Source: Vigna angularis
Lineage: Eukaryota > Streptophyta > Magnoliopsida > Fabales > Fabaceae
NCBI RefSeq assembly: GCF_016808095.1
Contig: NC_068973.1
Location: 32,110,077-32,174,076, forward strand
Reading direction: 5' to 3'
DNA: 64,000 bases
In this document: positions 46,912-57,677 of the stretch, one piece after another
Numbering within the stretch: position 1 is the first letter of the stretch
Layout of the letters: every line of letters begins with the position of its first letter
The notes under the pieces: model-generated
The model's input: the letters and a program-made list of their open reading frames with translations, nothing else
Told to the model about the DNA's origin: nothing
The model's database searches: none
Position numbers and translations under genes: made by a program

Positions 46912-47943
46912 ATGATCAGAGGAAGAGAAGGCAAAGCATTACCACTAGCACCGCCCTCTGCTAATCTCTTGGTATGTTTCCCATCTCGGGCTCATCTTAC
47001 TCTAATGCCTAAGCCCATTTGCAGCCCCGCCCGACCCTCCGAGCCCACCAAACGCCACCACAACAGCCACCACCACCGTAAGAAATCCTTCTCCAGAGGC
47101 GGCGCCGGAGGCCAAGCCAGTCCTTTATTATGGACCAAAACCAAGTCGATGGACTCGGAAATCACGGAACCAACCTCCCCCAAAGTGACGTGCGCCGGTC
47201 AGATCAAGGTCCGGCCCAAAACGACGACGTGCAGGAGCTGGCAATCGGTAATGGAAGAGATAGAGAAGATCCACACCGACAAAAAACAGAGGAAGCGTCT
47301 CGGCTGGGCCGAGACCCTCGGTTTCAAGAAGGAGATAATGCAGTTCTTGACTTGTTTGCGAAGCATAAGGTTCGACTTCGGATGCTTCGGCTCCTTCTCC
47401 GGGACCGACATCGCCACTGAAGAAGAAGAAGAAGACGATGAGGAGGAGGTGGAGGAAGTCGAAGAGGAGGAAAACGACGTGGGCGTGGGAGAAAACGAGA
47501 GCGAAGCATCGAGAACTGTTTTCTCGAAATGGTTCATGGTGTTGCAAGAGAACCAAAAGAAGCGGAGAGAAGAGACAGAGGAGAGAGGAAATGAGGAGGA
47601 AAGCGTGTCTGTGTCGGTGTCGGTTCCTCCTCCGAACGCATTATTGCTGATGCGTTGTAGGTCTGCTCCGGCGAAAAGTTGGGTAAGAGAGAGGGAAGGT
47701 GGTGATGTTGAAGAAGAGGAGAATATGGAGAGAGAAAAAGGAAAAGAAAAAGGGGAGGGGATGGTAAAGAAGGGACAGAGTTTAAAGTCGTTGATGGAGG
47801 AAGAGAGGAGAAAGAAGGAGAAGATGGTGGTGATGCGATACGACTCTGATTTTTACGGCATTTCTTCTGATATTGCAAAAGAGACATGGATTGTTGGCGG
47901 CCTCAGAGATCTCATGTCAAAGAGTCATAGTTCCAAAAGATAA
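46912..47943 (+). CDS. Charged single-exon plant protein of unknown function (annotated as 'protamine P1 family' in Arabidopsis, from memory)
   Basis: 343 residues with no intron. I recall similar plant proteins (for example At2g37100) carried under the uninformative name protamine P1 family; this link is from memory and the function is unknown. Visible order: N-terminal LLVCFPSRAHLTLMPKPICS (about 20-40), a basic His/Lys/Arg stretch (KRHHNSHHHRKK), a conserved block CAGQIKVRPK ... SWQSVMEEIEKIH (about 94-120), a hydrophobic TLGFKKEIMQFLTCLRSI patch, an acidic run of about 25 Glu/Asp (about 169-193), then charged segments with MRCRSAP (about 246) and a conserved-looking end KSLMEEERRKKEKMVVMRYD ... 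WIVGGLRDLMS. The first ATG is used because the conserved CFPSR block follows within 25 residues. It stands alone among transposons and is the only intact host gene seen. Probably nuclear or cytosolic (no signal peptide or membrane segment). Confidence 0.85.
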   Translation: MIRGREGKALPLAPPSANLLVCFPSRAHLTLMPKPICSPARPSEPTKRHHNSHHHRKKSFSRGGAGGQASPLLWTKTKSMDSEITEPTSPKVTCAGQIKVRPKTTTCRSWQSVMEEIEKIHTDKKQRKRLGWAETLGFKKEIMQFLTCLRSIRFDFGCFGSFSGTDIATEEEEEDDEEEVEEVEEEENDVGVGENESEASRTVFSKWFMVLQENQKKRREETEERGNEEESVSVSVSVPPPNALLLMRCRSAPAKSWVREREGGDVEEEENMEREKGKEKGEGMVKKGQSLKSLMEEERRKKEKMVVMRYDSDFYGISSDIAKETWIVGGLRDLMSKSHSSKR

Positions 47944-48700
47944 GATATAAATATCATCATCATCATCATCATTCACAGTTAAACCTATTTTTCTTTACCA
48001 CTTTGTGAGACTTCTCTTCATCCACGATACCACTTTGGTGTGAAAACTGGGAAATCTAATACTAAAATCCCAGTTTTAGCTTCTGGAATTACTGAGTTCG
48101 TAAACCTGTACAGTTTAATTTCCGATTTATTTGTATAACTTTCTGGTGGCTGGCATGTACGTGAGAATGAATGTGTTACTCCCTTGGTGTTGGTGTTGAA
48201 GATTGATAGTTATTAGGGAAAGGAATATTTACTTTTTGTTTAGTTCACATTTTTTACTATAAACGATGCCAAGTTATTATGGATGGTGCACACTGCAAAC
48301 ACTTCCCCGTTTATAATTTAATGTCTTAATTTAATATTTTATTATTAAAAACTTGTGTTAAATGAGTGTATTTTTAAAAGGTTGTGTCAAAATATTATTT
48401 CGCGTACTCAATATTATTAGTATACAAAAATGTAAAAAAATAATATTAATAGAAAGTAATTTTATTAATATTGGAAGATTTTATAGTTGATCTAAGGGAA
48501 ACTTAAGTGGTGTATAATTAAGTTTTTGACACATACACTCTCTTTAAAGCAAAAATGTATTTGTTCAGAATAAACATCATATATGGATAATGAAAATCAT
48601 AATAAGACTTAACGCCCCGCCTAAGTTCGTGGACATTTTAAAGAGACAAAAAAATAATTTTTTTTCTTAAAAGTAAAACAAATATCATAAAATAAATTAG

Positions 48701-48703
<3 letters not shown>
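47944..48703. other. 3' flank of the 46.9-kb gene, no further gene
   Basis: A short ATC repeat (47955-47972) follows the stop codon, then presumed 3' UTR and AT-rich intergenic DNA. No clear polyadenylation signal could be singled out. Confidence 0.4.

Positions 48704-48787
<84 letters not shown>
48704..48787. repeat. (TA)n microsatellite
   Basis: About 84 bp of TA dinucleotides. Confidence 0.97.
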
Positions 48788-48790
<3 letters not shown>

Positions 48791-49398
48791 CAGTGACTTA
48801 CACGGGACAAAAATTGAGAATCCTTATAGTTTTTAATTGTTCAACACCAATAACTCTTATGTTGTGTTCACTTGAGGATGATCGGAGGAGATGATTTGAA
48901 GAGAGTGATTGAATGAATTTGAGGGTAAATTTTTTTTGTGTTTATTTGAGTGGATTTGGAGGTAATTGAGAGTAGATTTAGAGGTAAAGTATGTGAGAAT
49001 TAGTGTAAGATTTGATTGATGTGACAGTTTTAAAAAATTTGTTTAATTGGTAGAAATTAAATATTACCAAATGCTCCTAGTTATTAAAGTAATATAAAAT
49101 GATAATTGTTAATATTATATTTAATTGTAAAAATGTTTATAAAGAGTAAAAACTTAAAAATAATTATTAAAATTATTTTTTAAAAAGTATAAAAAATGAT
49201 AATTTAGTAAAATAAATTTATTTTTAAATGTAGTATTTGTTTGTAATATAATATAGTTCCAAGTACTATGAATTTATTTGTTATGGAAGTGAGATTTATT
49301 AATTTTGAATAGAGCCGATAATTAAACGAAGTTATAATATTACATGACATAAAATAAAAAGTGCAAACATAATAACATAGAAATATATTTGTAATAGA

Positions 49399-49701
49399 TC
49401 ATGATGAAGTTGCTTCAGTGAGGTATGTAAACAATCTATTGAAACGATATTGTATTGGCATCTCTATTAGACATCTTGTATGGGATGGATGTGAAGATAG
49501 AAAGTCGAAGCACTGTCTGAATAAATTGTCATGTTGAATGTTCATAATCCGTAATAAGTTATGAATTTCTTCTGAAGTTGGATTAGATGATTGAATCCTA
49601 ACCGTTAACAGAGAATTTCGACGCTCCATGGCCTGTATTTGTCGTTCAAGAATTGCACATAGTCTTGTTGTTTGAATTTCTTCCTCTTTCCAATTCATCA
49701 A
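49399..49701 (-). pseudogene. Second copy of a Harbinger ORF1 (Myb/SANT-like) C-terminal piece
   Basis: 100-residue open segment with a coiled-coil start (ILERQIQAMERRN), then EEIHNLLRIMNI, LFRQCFDFLSSHPSHTRCLI and a basic tail. It aligns by eye with 51278-51571 (DIYEMLSAMNIADENLLEQC, YDFLCGNPTCTKRLMGLP). This C-terminal helix pattern is typical of the accessory proteins of plant Harbinger elements that carry a Myb/SANT-like N terminus. The DNA-binding N terminus is not present here. Confidence 0.5.
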
Positions 49702-49871
49702 TTATTCGAGAATCCATCTGATTTTCAGTTCATTAAGTTGACAATTAAAAAAAGTATGAAAACTGATGTGAAAGCAAGTAGAATTCAAAAATAGGTAATA
49801 TAAGTTATCAAACACATAAGTCAATTTAAGTAAAAAAAGTCATGTAATACAGTCATAGAATAGTAAGAAAC

Positions 49872-51020
49872 TTAATCATCTAAATGACGAAGAATTAAGT
49901 TAACATTCTGATCCAGGTGAGCAAATTGTCGGTTCATGTCGAAGGATAGGTTTGCCAAGTTATCTTCAATACACTGAACCTGCACCTGCATTTGTTCCAT
50001 ATCATCCATTCTGTGTTGCAAGTCTTGCACCCCCTCCCATATTTGAGTCATCATATTAGGATTTGAAAGCTGTAGAGGAGGTTGCACAGGGTTCTCATGA
50101 TGGTGTGGTTGTTCTTCGTCTTCATCATCACCGACGTTGTGTTGCCAAACACTGTTGACATTAACAATATTTAACCTCTTCAAAGAATTAATTGAAAAAT
50201 GATGTATGGTCCCAATATGAGTGTTGGCATCGGCATCAACATGTACTCCACAATATTGCATGATTTTAGTTATAAGGACACCGTATGGTAAGGGTGTGTC
50301 ACTAGCCTTGCATTTAAGCATATGTTGCATGATGTGATGAGGCTAGTTGATAGCTATATTATTTTTAAGCACCCATAACATAAAGATATCCTCCTGTAAT
50401 AACTTTGCAAAATTTACAGGTCGTGGAGTCAACATGTGCACAATACCATAATGCAGAAATCTATAATTAATATTCAGAGAACCAACCGTTTTAACACGTT
50501 GACCCTGCATTTCTGGTCTAACCATAGTAGCTAATGTCATCTCCCGGTCATAGGGAAAGTCATTTGGGATATTTGAATAACAAAATTTTTGACCCTCATA
50601 CTTCATATTAGCAACATTCAACCAATCAACAAGTTTCAATCTAATTCTTCTCTTGTTGACCTCACTGAGCAAATATCCATTTCCAGAAATCTTCAGATTT
50701 GAATAAAAACTTTCATCAAATCCGGATAGAAGGGTCCCGACAATGTCAGAAATTCAACTACTCCTTGAAATAGAAGATGATGTTGAAAATATATGCTTGA
50801 ACCGACAAATGATTCGAAATTCATAATTTTTGGAACAACAATATTCCTTGTGTAGAAATCAGCTACATAGTTTTCCATCTGATGGTTGTGACTGAAGAAA
50901 CAGATGCTGATCTAATTGTTCTACAATAGATGGTCTGACATAGGTAGCAACTTCTGGCTCAGTTATAGTTTCTTTTCTCTTACGACTTTTTCTTGGCCTT
51001 TTGGTTGATGATGAGGCCAT
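49872..51020 (-). pseudogene. 'Putative plant transposon protein' domain gene, frameshifted
   Basis: Begins with ATG at 51020 (MASSSTKRPRKSRKRKE, a basic nuclear-localisation-like start). It changes frame near 50880 (MENYVADFYTRNIVVPKIMN), again near 50680 (LSEVNKRRIRLKLVDWLNV ... MLTPRPVNFAKLLQ) and again near 50335 (MQHMLKCKASDTPLPYGVLI ... YCGVHVDADA), ending with a coiled-coil tail. The string LKCKASDTPLPYG and overall layout match the plant-specific domain annotated as putative plant transposon protein. The role of that domain is not known. At least three frame breaks make this a pseudogene. Confidence 0.65.
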
Positions 51021-51277
51021 TTAACAATTACTTCAACAAAATCATAAATAAAAACAATAACAAGTTAAGTCATAACAAATTATTCAATATTAATAATAAC
51101 AACAAGCAAAGACAAACCATTAATGAACCATAATCATAACTTAAAAATTGAAGATGGTTTAAAACCAAGAAGTCATAATTACAAAACATGTACATCTAAT
51201 AATATAATAGTAATACAACAGTAGGTATTTAAGGCATTTTAACAGTCACCACCCGAGATCATTTTACATAACTTATT

Positions 51278-51749
51278 TCACCTCTTGTGTGGTGGAAGTC
51301 CCATCAACCTCTTTGTACATGTGGGGTTTCCACATAAGAAATCATAACATTGCTCGAGCAAGTTTTCATCAGCAATATTCATAGCACTCAACATTTCATA
51401 TATGTCGCCCTCTGTGTATGTGAATGTCGAGGTGCGACGTAGGATCTCAGTTTGGGAACGTAGTATTTGATTTTTATTTTCCATTGCATCGACTTGACGC
51501 ACGACTGCATTTGAAATTTTTTCAAAATGAACATTTGTAGATCCAAAGACATTTGTGAAATTGAGCATCAATTACATCGACCATAGGTGCCTTCCTTTTG
51601 GAACCTTGTGAGGATGAAGTTCCTCCGAATGGGACGAAAGGCACAGATTGAGTCTGCCCTGGACTATACTCATCCATAGATGGAGGAGGTGATGGTGGAG
51701 TTGGGTCTCTATACCCTGGATAGATAGGCTCTTCTAAAATGTACTCCAT
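51278..51749 (-). pseudogene. Harbinger ORF1-like (Myb/SANT accessory) fragment
   Basis: Two overlapping open segments: MEYILEEPIYPGYRDPTPPS followed by a proline/serine-rich linker and GTSSSQGSKRKAP (51522-51749), then in another frame a coiled coil and the MLSAMNIADENLLEQCYDFL C terminus (51278-51571). A short frame change joins them. The Myb-like DNA-binding part is absent. Confidence 0.55.
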
Positions 51750-51762
51750 ATTCTAATTAAGA

Positions 51763-52575
51763 TCAACCTTTACACGAGGCCCAACTCGCTGTCAACGTGC
51801 TTGACGAGCGGTCCGGACACCACTCTTAGTAGCACGAAATCTCAGAGCATCTGTTCTTGGCGCCCTTACACGAACATGAGTACCATCTATGGCTCCTGAG
51901 AAATCCTAAACATTGAATTAAGAAGTCATCATACAGTTGAATAACATTAACATCGTTTGATAAAATTACATTTTCACTGACAGATTCAAATGAGTACCTT
52001 AAAGTGAGGATAGAATTGATTGTTGTTCAAGAAATATGGATGAACCTCATCTCCTGATGGCTGAGTTAAAAACTGTTGCTAGACTTAAAATAGCATCCAA
52101 CACATTGTGAAAGTGTTTGCTAACTGTCGCCCCAGATCGATGGAAGAAAAATGCAACACTTTGATTCTTAACATTATGACCAATTATATGAAGAAATTGA
52201 GCTACTTATTCCTCCACTATGGAGCGAATGACGTCTTTAACTAACCCTGTATTCTTAGTCTTTCACAAAGATTAATAAATGCCTCTGGACCCATCCAAAT
52301 AATGTCGAGACATCGATTAGTATGCACAAGGTAGGACATTAACTACTCCCTACGACGGTTGTCGGGTACGAAATTGCTAACACTACTTGGATCACTCGAG
52401 CACATATTCAATATATTCAAGGCATGTCCAACAATGCATAAAATTGTTAGTGCGGCCAATGAGGTGGTTATTGTAATTGTTGATGTAGCATTGCGACTAT
52501 ATTAAAGTCTACACCAACCACATCATCATCTATATCTTCACGGTCCAAATAGGACAAATATAATTCTTCTTCCAT
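51763..52575 (-). pseudogene. PIF/Harbinger transposase, N-terminal part, broken
   Basis: ATG at 52575 opens MEEELYLSYLDREDIDDDVV. After a stop, homology resumes as CLDIIWMGPEAFINLCERLR, EEVAQFLHIIGHNVKNQS-like sequence with breaks, FFHRSGATVSKHFHNVLDAI, and near the end GAIDGTHVRVRAP (about 51890), which contains the first catalytic aspartate of the DDE nuclease. The second and third acidic residues and the rest of the catalytic core are missing. Several stops are present. The assignment rests on these family strings (HNVKN, HRSG.T.S.HFHNVL, GAIDGTH). Confidence 0.75.
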
Positions 52576-53419
52576 CTATATTTACTTAAACAAATATACA
52601 CACTATAATTAAATTAATGCATTCATATATCCATTAAACATGAACACTTCATAACTTCATACATTCATATATCATATATTCATATATTAAATAAACATAA
52701 TACATTATAACATTCATATATTCATTAAAAAGAAAGCAACAAAATTTACATAACATATTAACCAAATTCGTATATTTATTAAAAATAAACATTGTATAAC
52801 ACTTACTTCTTGAAGACTTGTGAAGATTTGAAGTAGAAGACTTGTGAAGATTGAAGTAAGAATTCAATAACCCTAAACCAGTCCAAATGTTTTTCAAAGA
52901 ATAGAGTGACCCTAAACCAAACCTGTGAATATGACAATATTAGATCATGTTTGAACCAATGATTTCATGATAACTTTGTTAAATTATAATATATCATCAA
53001 AAAAGTGGAGAGAAATAAACATCCAAGTGCACAAAAACAACAAAAATTCTTCAATCTTCAAGCAAAAAACTGCATCATCTTTGCTGCCCCAAAAAAAGAT
53101 GCACAATTAACCATAAAGTATGTTCACCCAAGTAAAGAAACCTTCTGCTTAACACACTTCCACCACCTTCACAATACCTATAGACAAACATCATAAACTC
53201 GTTCCCCTATCAACAAACAAATCTCCAAATCCAGAAATTGAAAAATACCAACTAAAATCAAACTGCTTGATCAACTTCCACCACGCGCCACCTTCGCACC
53301 TTCATGCTTGACGTTCACCAGGTTCAGAACACACGTCCGTCAACTCGAACAGCTCCACTCAGCACCTGCGTCACAAACAAATGGTTAGGGGTGCTCATAT
53401 TTGAACCACCACCTCCACA

Positions 53420-53980
53420 TCCTACACTCTTCTATGCATGTTGTTATCTAGGCATCCTCCAGCTTCGTGCACTACTTCAATGGTCGTGGCATCGTCAATG
53501 CATCCTCCACAATCACGGACACCTTCGCCGCTGCTTCAACGACCATCACATGGTCGCTCCATCCTCCATCATCACGGACAGCTCGTTCACTGCTTCAACT
53601 ACCACTGCTTGTGTGTTGCTTCCTCCAACATCACAGATCATAGCGCTTCCACCACCAACGTTCCAACCAAATGCTGCAACCAACACCTTCGTCACATGCG
53701 TACATCACCATCGTTGCAACCTCCACCTTCCTCAAACATCAATGCGCAATAACCACCAAGCCAACAAGCAGCAACCAAAATCTTCCAAGGGAACCGAATA
53801 CACCTTGTATGGAACCAAATACAAGCTGCAACGTCCACAGCTCAACCCTTCGTAACCGAATACACACCTGGGAATCGAATACACCAACTTTGCAAAATGG
53901 AGGAACCAAATACGCTTTCCCTTCTTCTTCTTCGGACGCTTATAACTGAATACGACGTGTTGGAACCGAATACGGTTTCA
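53420..53980. repeat. Imperfect short-repeat region inside the Harbinger element
   Basis: Two or three imperfect ~65-bp repeats (CATCCTCCAYMATCACGGACA type, about 53500-53640), followed by seven copies of a 12-bp word like GGAACCGAATAC between 53790 and 53975. The ORFs here (53304-53855 and neighbours) are His/Thr/Pro-rich with no domain and are probably not coding. Confidence 0.6.
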
Positions 53981-54792
53981 CTTCTTCATCTTCTCCAGCA
54001 TCTTCTCCACCTTCGCAACTTCGTGTTCTTCATCAACCACTTCGTTCTTCATCATCCGCTGCCCTTCAACCTTATCTTCTTCATCTACCACCAACCTGCA
54101 ACGTAAAAAATAATAAATACAAACAACTACAATCATACTAACCTTTGTTTTCTCTCTTCCTCCGCACTCAACGCACCAAACAATACACAGCTAAACACAC
54201 TTGCAGACAAAGCTCCTTCGTTCACTTGCACAACACAATGCTCCAACTCCAACTTCTGCCTCAATTAAGAAAACAACAACCACAAACCAACCACATATTA
54301 ATGCTTCTTCAATGGTCAAAAGTGATTCAAAATGTCATTGTGTGTGTACTGTGAGTAATGGCGAATCTTTCCTGTGCAATGTCTGTGTGAAAAAACTCAT
54401 CAGAGGCCTCAAGAATCTCTCTACAAAGTTCACTTTCACTCTCTTCAACGTTCACTTTCACTTTCAGTAACTCCTCTTGTGAGTGCACAGTGCAGCGAAC
54501 TTCTTTTCTTATTTTATAATGGTTGGAATCGATTCTTGTTAGGTACAATCGAATATATTAACATACGAAGATTGGTAGTGGAATTATATATTTATATAGG
54601 GACACATGAGACATTTTCACTTGGATCCCTCCAAATCTCGTCTCCTTCGCGGGTGATTAAAAAGTAGCGAATCCCGCAATTCACCTGCAATCGTTCTGCG
54701 CAAATAGCTGCAAGTGAACACGCCTTTGCCTTCCATTCATCGCTTCCGAAAATGCATAAATAGTAACTCACCCTCAAGTGAACATAGCGTTA

Positions 54793-55128
54793 AAGACCCT
54801 TTCACAATCACCAATGTATAATTATAACTATATAAAAAAAATGTAATAAAATATATTTAATGATTAGTTAAAGTGTTAGATTTTAGTTTAGAAAGTATAT
54901 AATTTATAAATTGAATTATTAGATTTGTAAAAGAAATTAGAGAAAATTTTACTTATAATCTTATAAAAAATAATACAGTTTATTAATTACAAAATAATGT
55001 AACACAATAAAGTTTAACATAAAATAAACCATGAACTTTTATGATTTATCTATAGATTTTGAATTTTTATTTATTTAGAACAGAGATCTTCAAGTAAAAT
55101 ATAGATATAATTGTGAATTAATAGTTCA
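54793..55128. other. AT-rich intergenic sequence, nothing recognised
   Basis: Short AT-rich spacer between two DNA transposons. Confidence 0.5.
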
Positions 55129-55137
55129 AAATATTTA

Positions 55138-56118
55138 GGCTTAATATAATTTTTTGTTCCTATATTTGTTGGACTCATTTTTCTTTCGAATGTTAAATAC
55201 AAATCCTAATTTTGTAACTTATGTTCAATTTGGGTTTTACGCCGTTTAAATTGCTAGCTGCATAGATTTCATATAAAAAAATGGAATGACCTATCTCGCA
55301 TCTCGCCACATTATCACCATCTTCTCCAAATCAGAAACGTTAATTTTTCTTCTATCAGTACACCGTCGTACATCATACTCAGGCCATCATCTTCTCCACG
55401 TTGTCGGACCACCATGAGTTTCGCCCTTAGCAACCGCACAAGCCACCACGAATCAACCAAGAAAACCCAATATGCAAAAGAAACTTTTCGCTACAACGAA
55501 TCAGACCTAAACCGCGAGCCCAAATTGCTATGCACCATGAGAACCACCATCTTGATCTTCTCCACCGTGAACTAAAGAATTCCAACTTCACGAAAACCTA
55601 TAAAGTGAAACCCCAAAAATCATAAAACCACTGAACTTTCAGAAAAATATAAAAACCATTGAACCTGCAGAAACCCAAAATTCCCAAATTTGCTTCGAAC
55701 ATTAACCTTAGTTCGCGTAACAATCATGAATATTTTTGAACCAAACCCTAACTCGCGCTAATCGCGTTTAACTCCTAATTCGAAACAGAGATCTTTTATC
55801 GCAATAGGTTGCGCAACCTATATCATCTTTCTCGTGCACCATACTCTTTCTCATACAAAAATTAGGGTTTTTGATTTGGGAAAGATGATGATGACATGGC
55901 GAGATGATGATGTTAGTCCGCTATTGTAAGCATTATTATGTGACAACTCATTCTGTTTTTATTATGTGAAAGTTGTTAACGATTTAGACGTTGTCAACAA
56001 AAAAACCAAATTAAACATAAATTATGAAATTATAAACTACATTGAACATTCGAGGAAAAAACAAATAAGTTTCATATTAAACAAAGTTCACAAATATAAG
56101 AAAAAAAATATATTAAGC
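55138..56118. mobile_element. Mutator-like non-autonomous element with perfect 9-bp target duplication
   Basis: 981 bp. The terminal inverted repeats begin GGCTTAATATA and include CTATATTTGT (imperfect over about 40 bp), flanked by AAATATTTA on both sides (55129-55137, 56119-56127). Further in, CATCTCGCCACATTATCACC (about 55300) is mirrored by ATGATGACATGGCGAGATG (about 55888), so the inverted arms extend inward. The middle contains exon-like GC-richer sequence (about 55320-55800) that I could not assign. No transposase. Confidence 0.85.
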
Positions 56119-56127
56119 CAAATATTT

Positions 56128-56634
56128 ATTATGACATTTACGGTCGGAGGATAATTTTATAATCACTCGGCCTTTAAACTTATCTCACAAATAAAACATG
56201 TTATTTTAATGAAAATTAATAGTTATTTAATCATAACATATATATAAATTAAAATTAATTATCAACTGTGTGAAAATCTGTATTGCTTACTTTAAAATTT
56301 AAATGATAAAGATGTATTCTTTTGAACCAAGTGATAACACAAAATTTCTTTTAGTCGTAATTATTTTAAAACCTATCACCAAGCAAATAAGAATATCACG
56401 ATATCTTTCATTCATCATTCTTAACAAAAGAATTCAAATAAAAATTTTATAAAAATCAGCAGTATGTTTTGTTTCGATTGAGTAATATTAATCTTTAAAA
56501 TATGTTTAGATTTTTTTTTTGTCACAACAACCAATACGTTTTTTAATTATTTAATGATATATCATGTTAATATCGATAAGGAATGAAATTTAAAATTAAA
56601 CTTAAACCAAAAAAAATGTTAATTATATGAACAC
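56128..56634. other. AT-rich intergenic sequence
   Basis: No features recognised. Base composition changes sharply at about 56635, where the GC-rich Tat element begins. Confidence 0.5.
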
Positions 56635-57637
56635 TGTACCAGGGAGAACCGGGCGCCGTACAAAGGACGCCCGTGAGGCGACGGGCGCCGCCCAAAGGAC
56701 GCCTATGTCACACCCGCCACAGACGAGAGGCGACGGGCGCCGCCCAAAGGACGCCTATGTCACACCCGCCACAGACGAATGCTCGACCGCCCAAGTCTTG
56801 GCCGCCCAAGTAGGTACGGATTGAACCTAGACCGTACAAACTCTCCTACATCAGCTAATGTCCGGCGTCGCACGTAGGGACGCCCACTAATGAGGTCGGC
56901 CGACCGTCTCGGTGCCTACGACGACCACCGGGATAGAACCTCTGTCTCTAAGAGAAACTTTGAAGAACTCACAAGGAATTCCATCATCACGAGACAGCGT
57001 CGCACTCTCCATGCTCACAAAAACTGTTCTACAGGATGACGCCGAGAGACGAACGTTTGGTATCATGAAGTGCCGGGCGACCGCACAGAAGATCGTCCGC
57101 CCAACGAAGTGTCGTCCGCCCAACGAAGTGTCGGGCGACCGCATAGGAGATCGTCCGCCCAACGAAGTGCCGGGCGACCACATAGGGGATCATCCGCCCA
57201 ATGTAGTGCCCGAGTCGTCCATAGGAAAGATGAACGCCTGTATCACTTGGGCGGACGCCCATATCACACTGACCGGCCAAATCATTAATCACTGTGGCTC
57301 AAGTAAATTGGCCTGGTTTAGAGGTAAGTAGAAATTAGGAGCTATTGGGCTGATTGGGCCGTGATTAACCTTTCACTAATCCCAAAGCCCATAGCGAAAA
57401 CTATAAATACAGGTTCACGGTGAGTGGTAGATAGGTGACATTGAATGCACATTTATTGCTATCCCTTGAGAAAAGCCATTGCTCTGAAACTGACTTTGGC
57501 ATCGGAGAATCTTTTGTAGGTCTCCACCACTCCGGGTCAAGAGGAAAGTCAAAGTTTGGGAAGAAGATCCGCCCTTGAGAGAAGTTCGAAAGAAGGTTAG
57601 AAGGTTCATAACCGCACAGCCCTACACATCCGAAACA
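56635..57637 (+). repeat. 5' LTR of the Tat element
   Basis: About 1,003 bp, proposed start TGTACCAGGGAG at 56635 (start uncertain by about 20 bases), end CGAAACA directly before the PBS. It contains two 52-bp tandem copies (about 56675-56778, GGCGACGGGCGCCGCCCAAA type) and a ~40-57-bp repeat block (about 57070-57215, CCGGGCGACCGCAYAGRAGA type). A TATA box, ACTATAAATAC, lies at about 57398-57408. Confidence 0.65.
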
Positions 57638-57658
57638 TTTGGCGCCCACCGTGGGGCC
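57638..57658 (+). promoter_or_regulatory. Primer binding site of the Tat element
   Basis: TTTGGCGCCCACCGTGGGGC lies immediately inside the LTR. This string is common at this position in plant Tat-type elements. I do not assign the tRNA. Confidence 0.75.
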
Positions 57659-57677
57659 GTGTGATTTAAAAAACCCA

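Larger units (their letters stand above)
48860..54789 (-). mobile_element. PIF/Harbinger-type DNA transposon, decayed
   Basis: 5.93 kb bounded by imperfect terminal inverted repeats (TGTTGTGTTCACTTGAGG left; reversed right end CGCTATGTTCACTTGAGG) and a TTA duplication on both sides (48857-48859, 54790-54792), the target preference of PIF/Harbinger. Inside, the minus strand holds a broken Harbinger transposase (about 51760-52575) and Myb/SANT-type ORF1 C-terminal pieces (51278-51749, 49399-49701), the two-gene set of this superfamily. A separate plant-transposon-protein pseudogene lies between them. The transposase has lost its second half, so the copy is not autonomous. Confidence 0.75.

Noticed and set aside
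47128..47887. Several ORFs opposite or out of phase with the 46.9-kb gene
   Set aside because: Shadows of the charged sense frame (poly-Ser, poly-Arg and poly-Leu readings).
53304..53949. ORFs of 183, 104 and 92 codons in three overlapping frames
   Set aside because: All are His/Pro/Thr-rich low-complexity readings of a repeat region, with no domain and no frame standing out.
57029..57331. ORFs on both strands within the Tat LTR
   Set aside because: They follow from stop-free GC-rich tandem repeats, and the region is clearly LTR.
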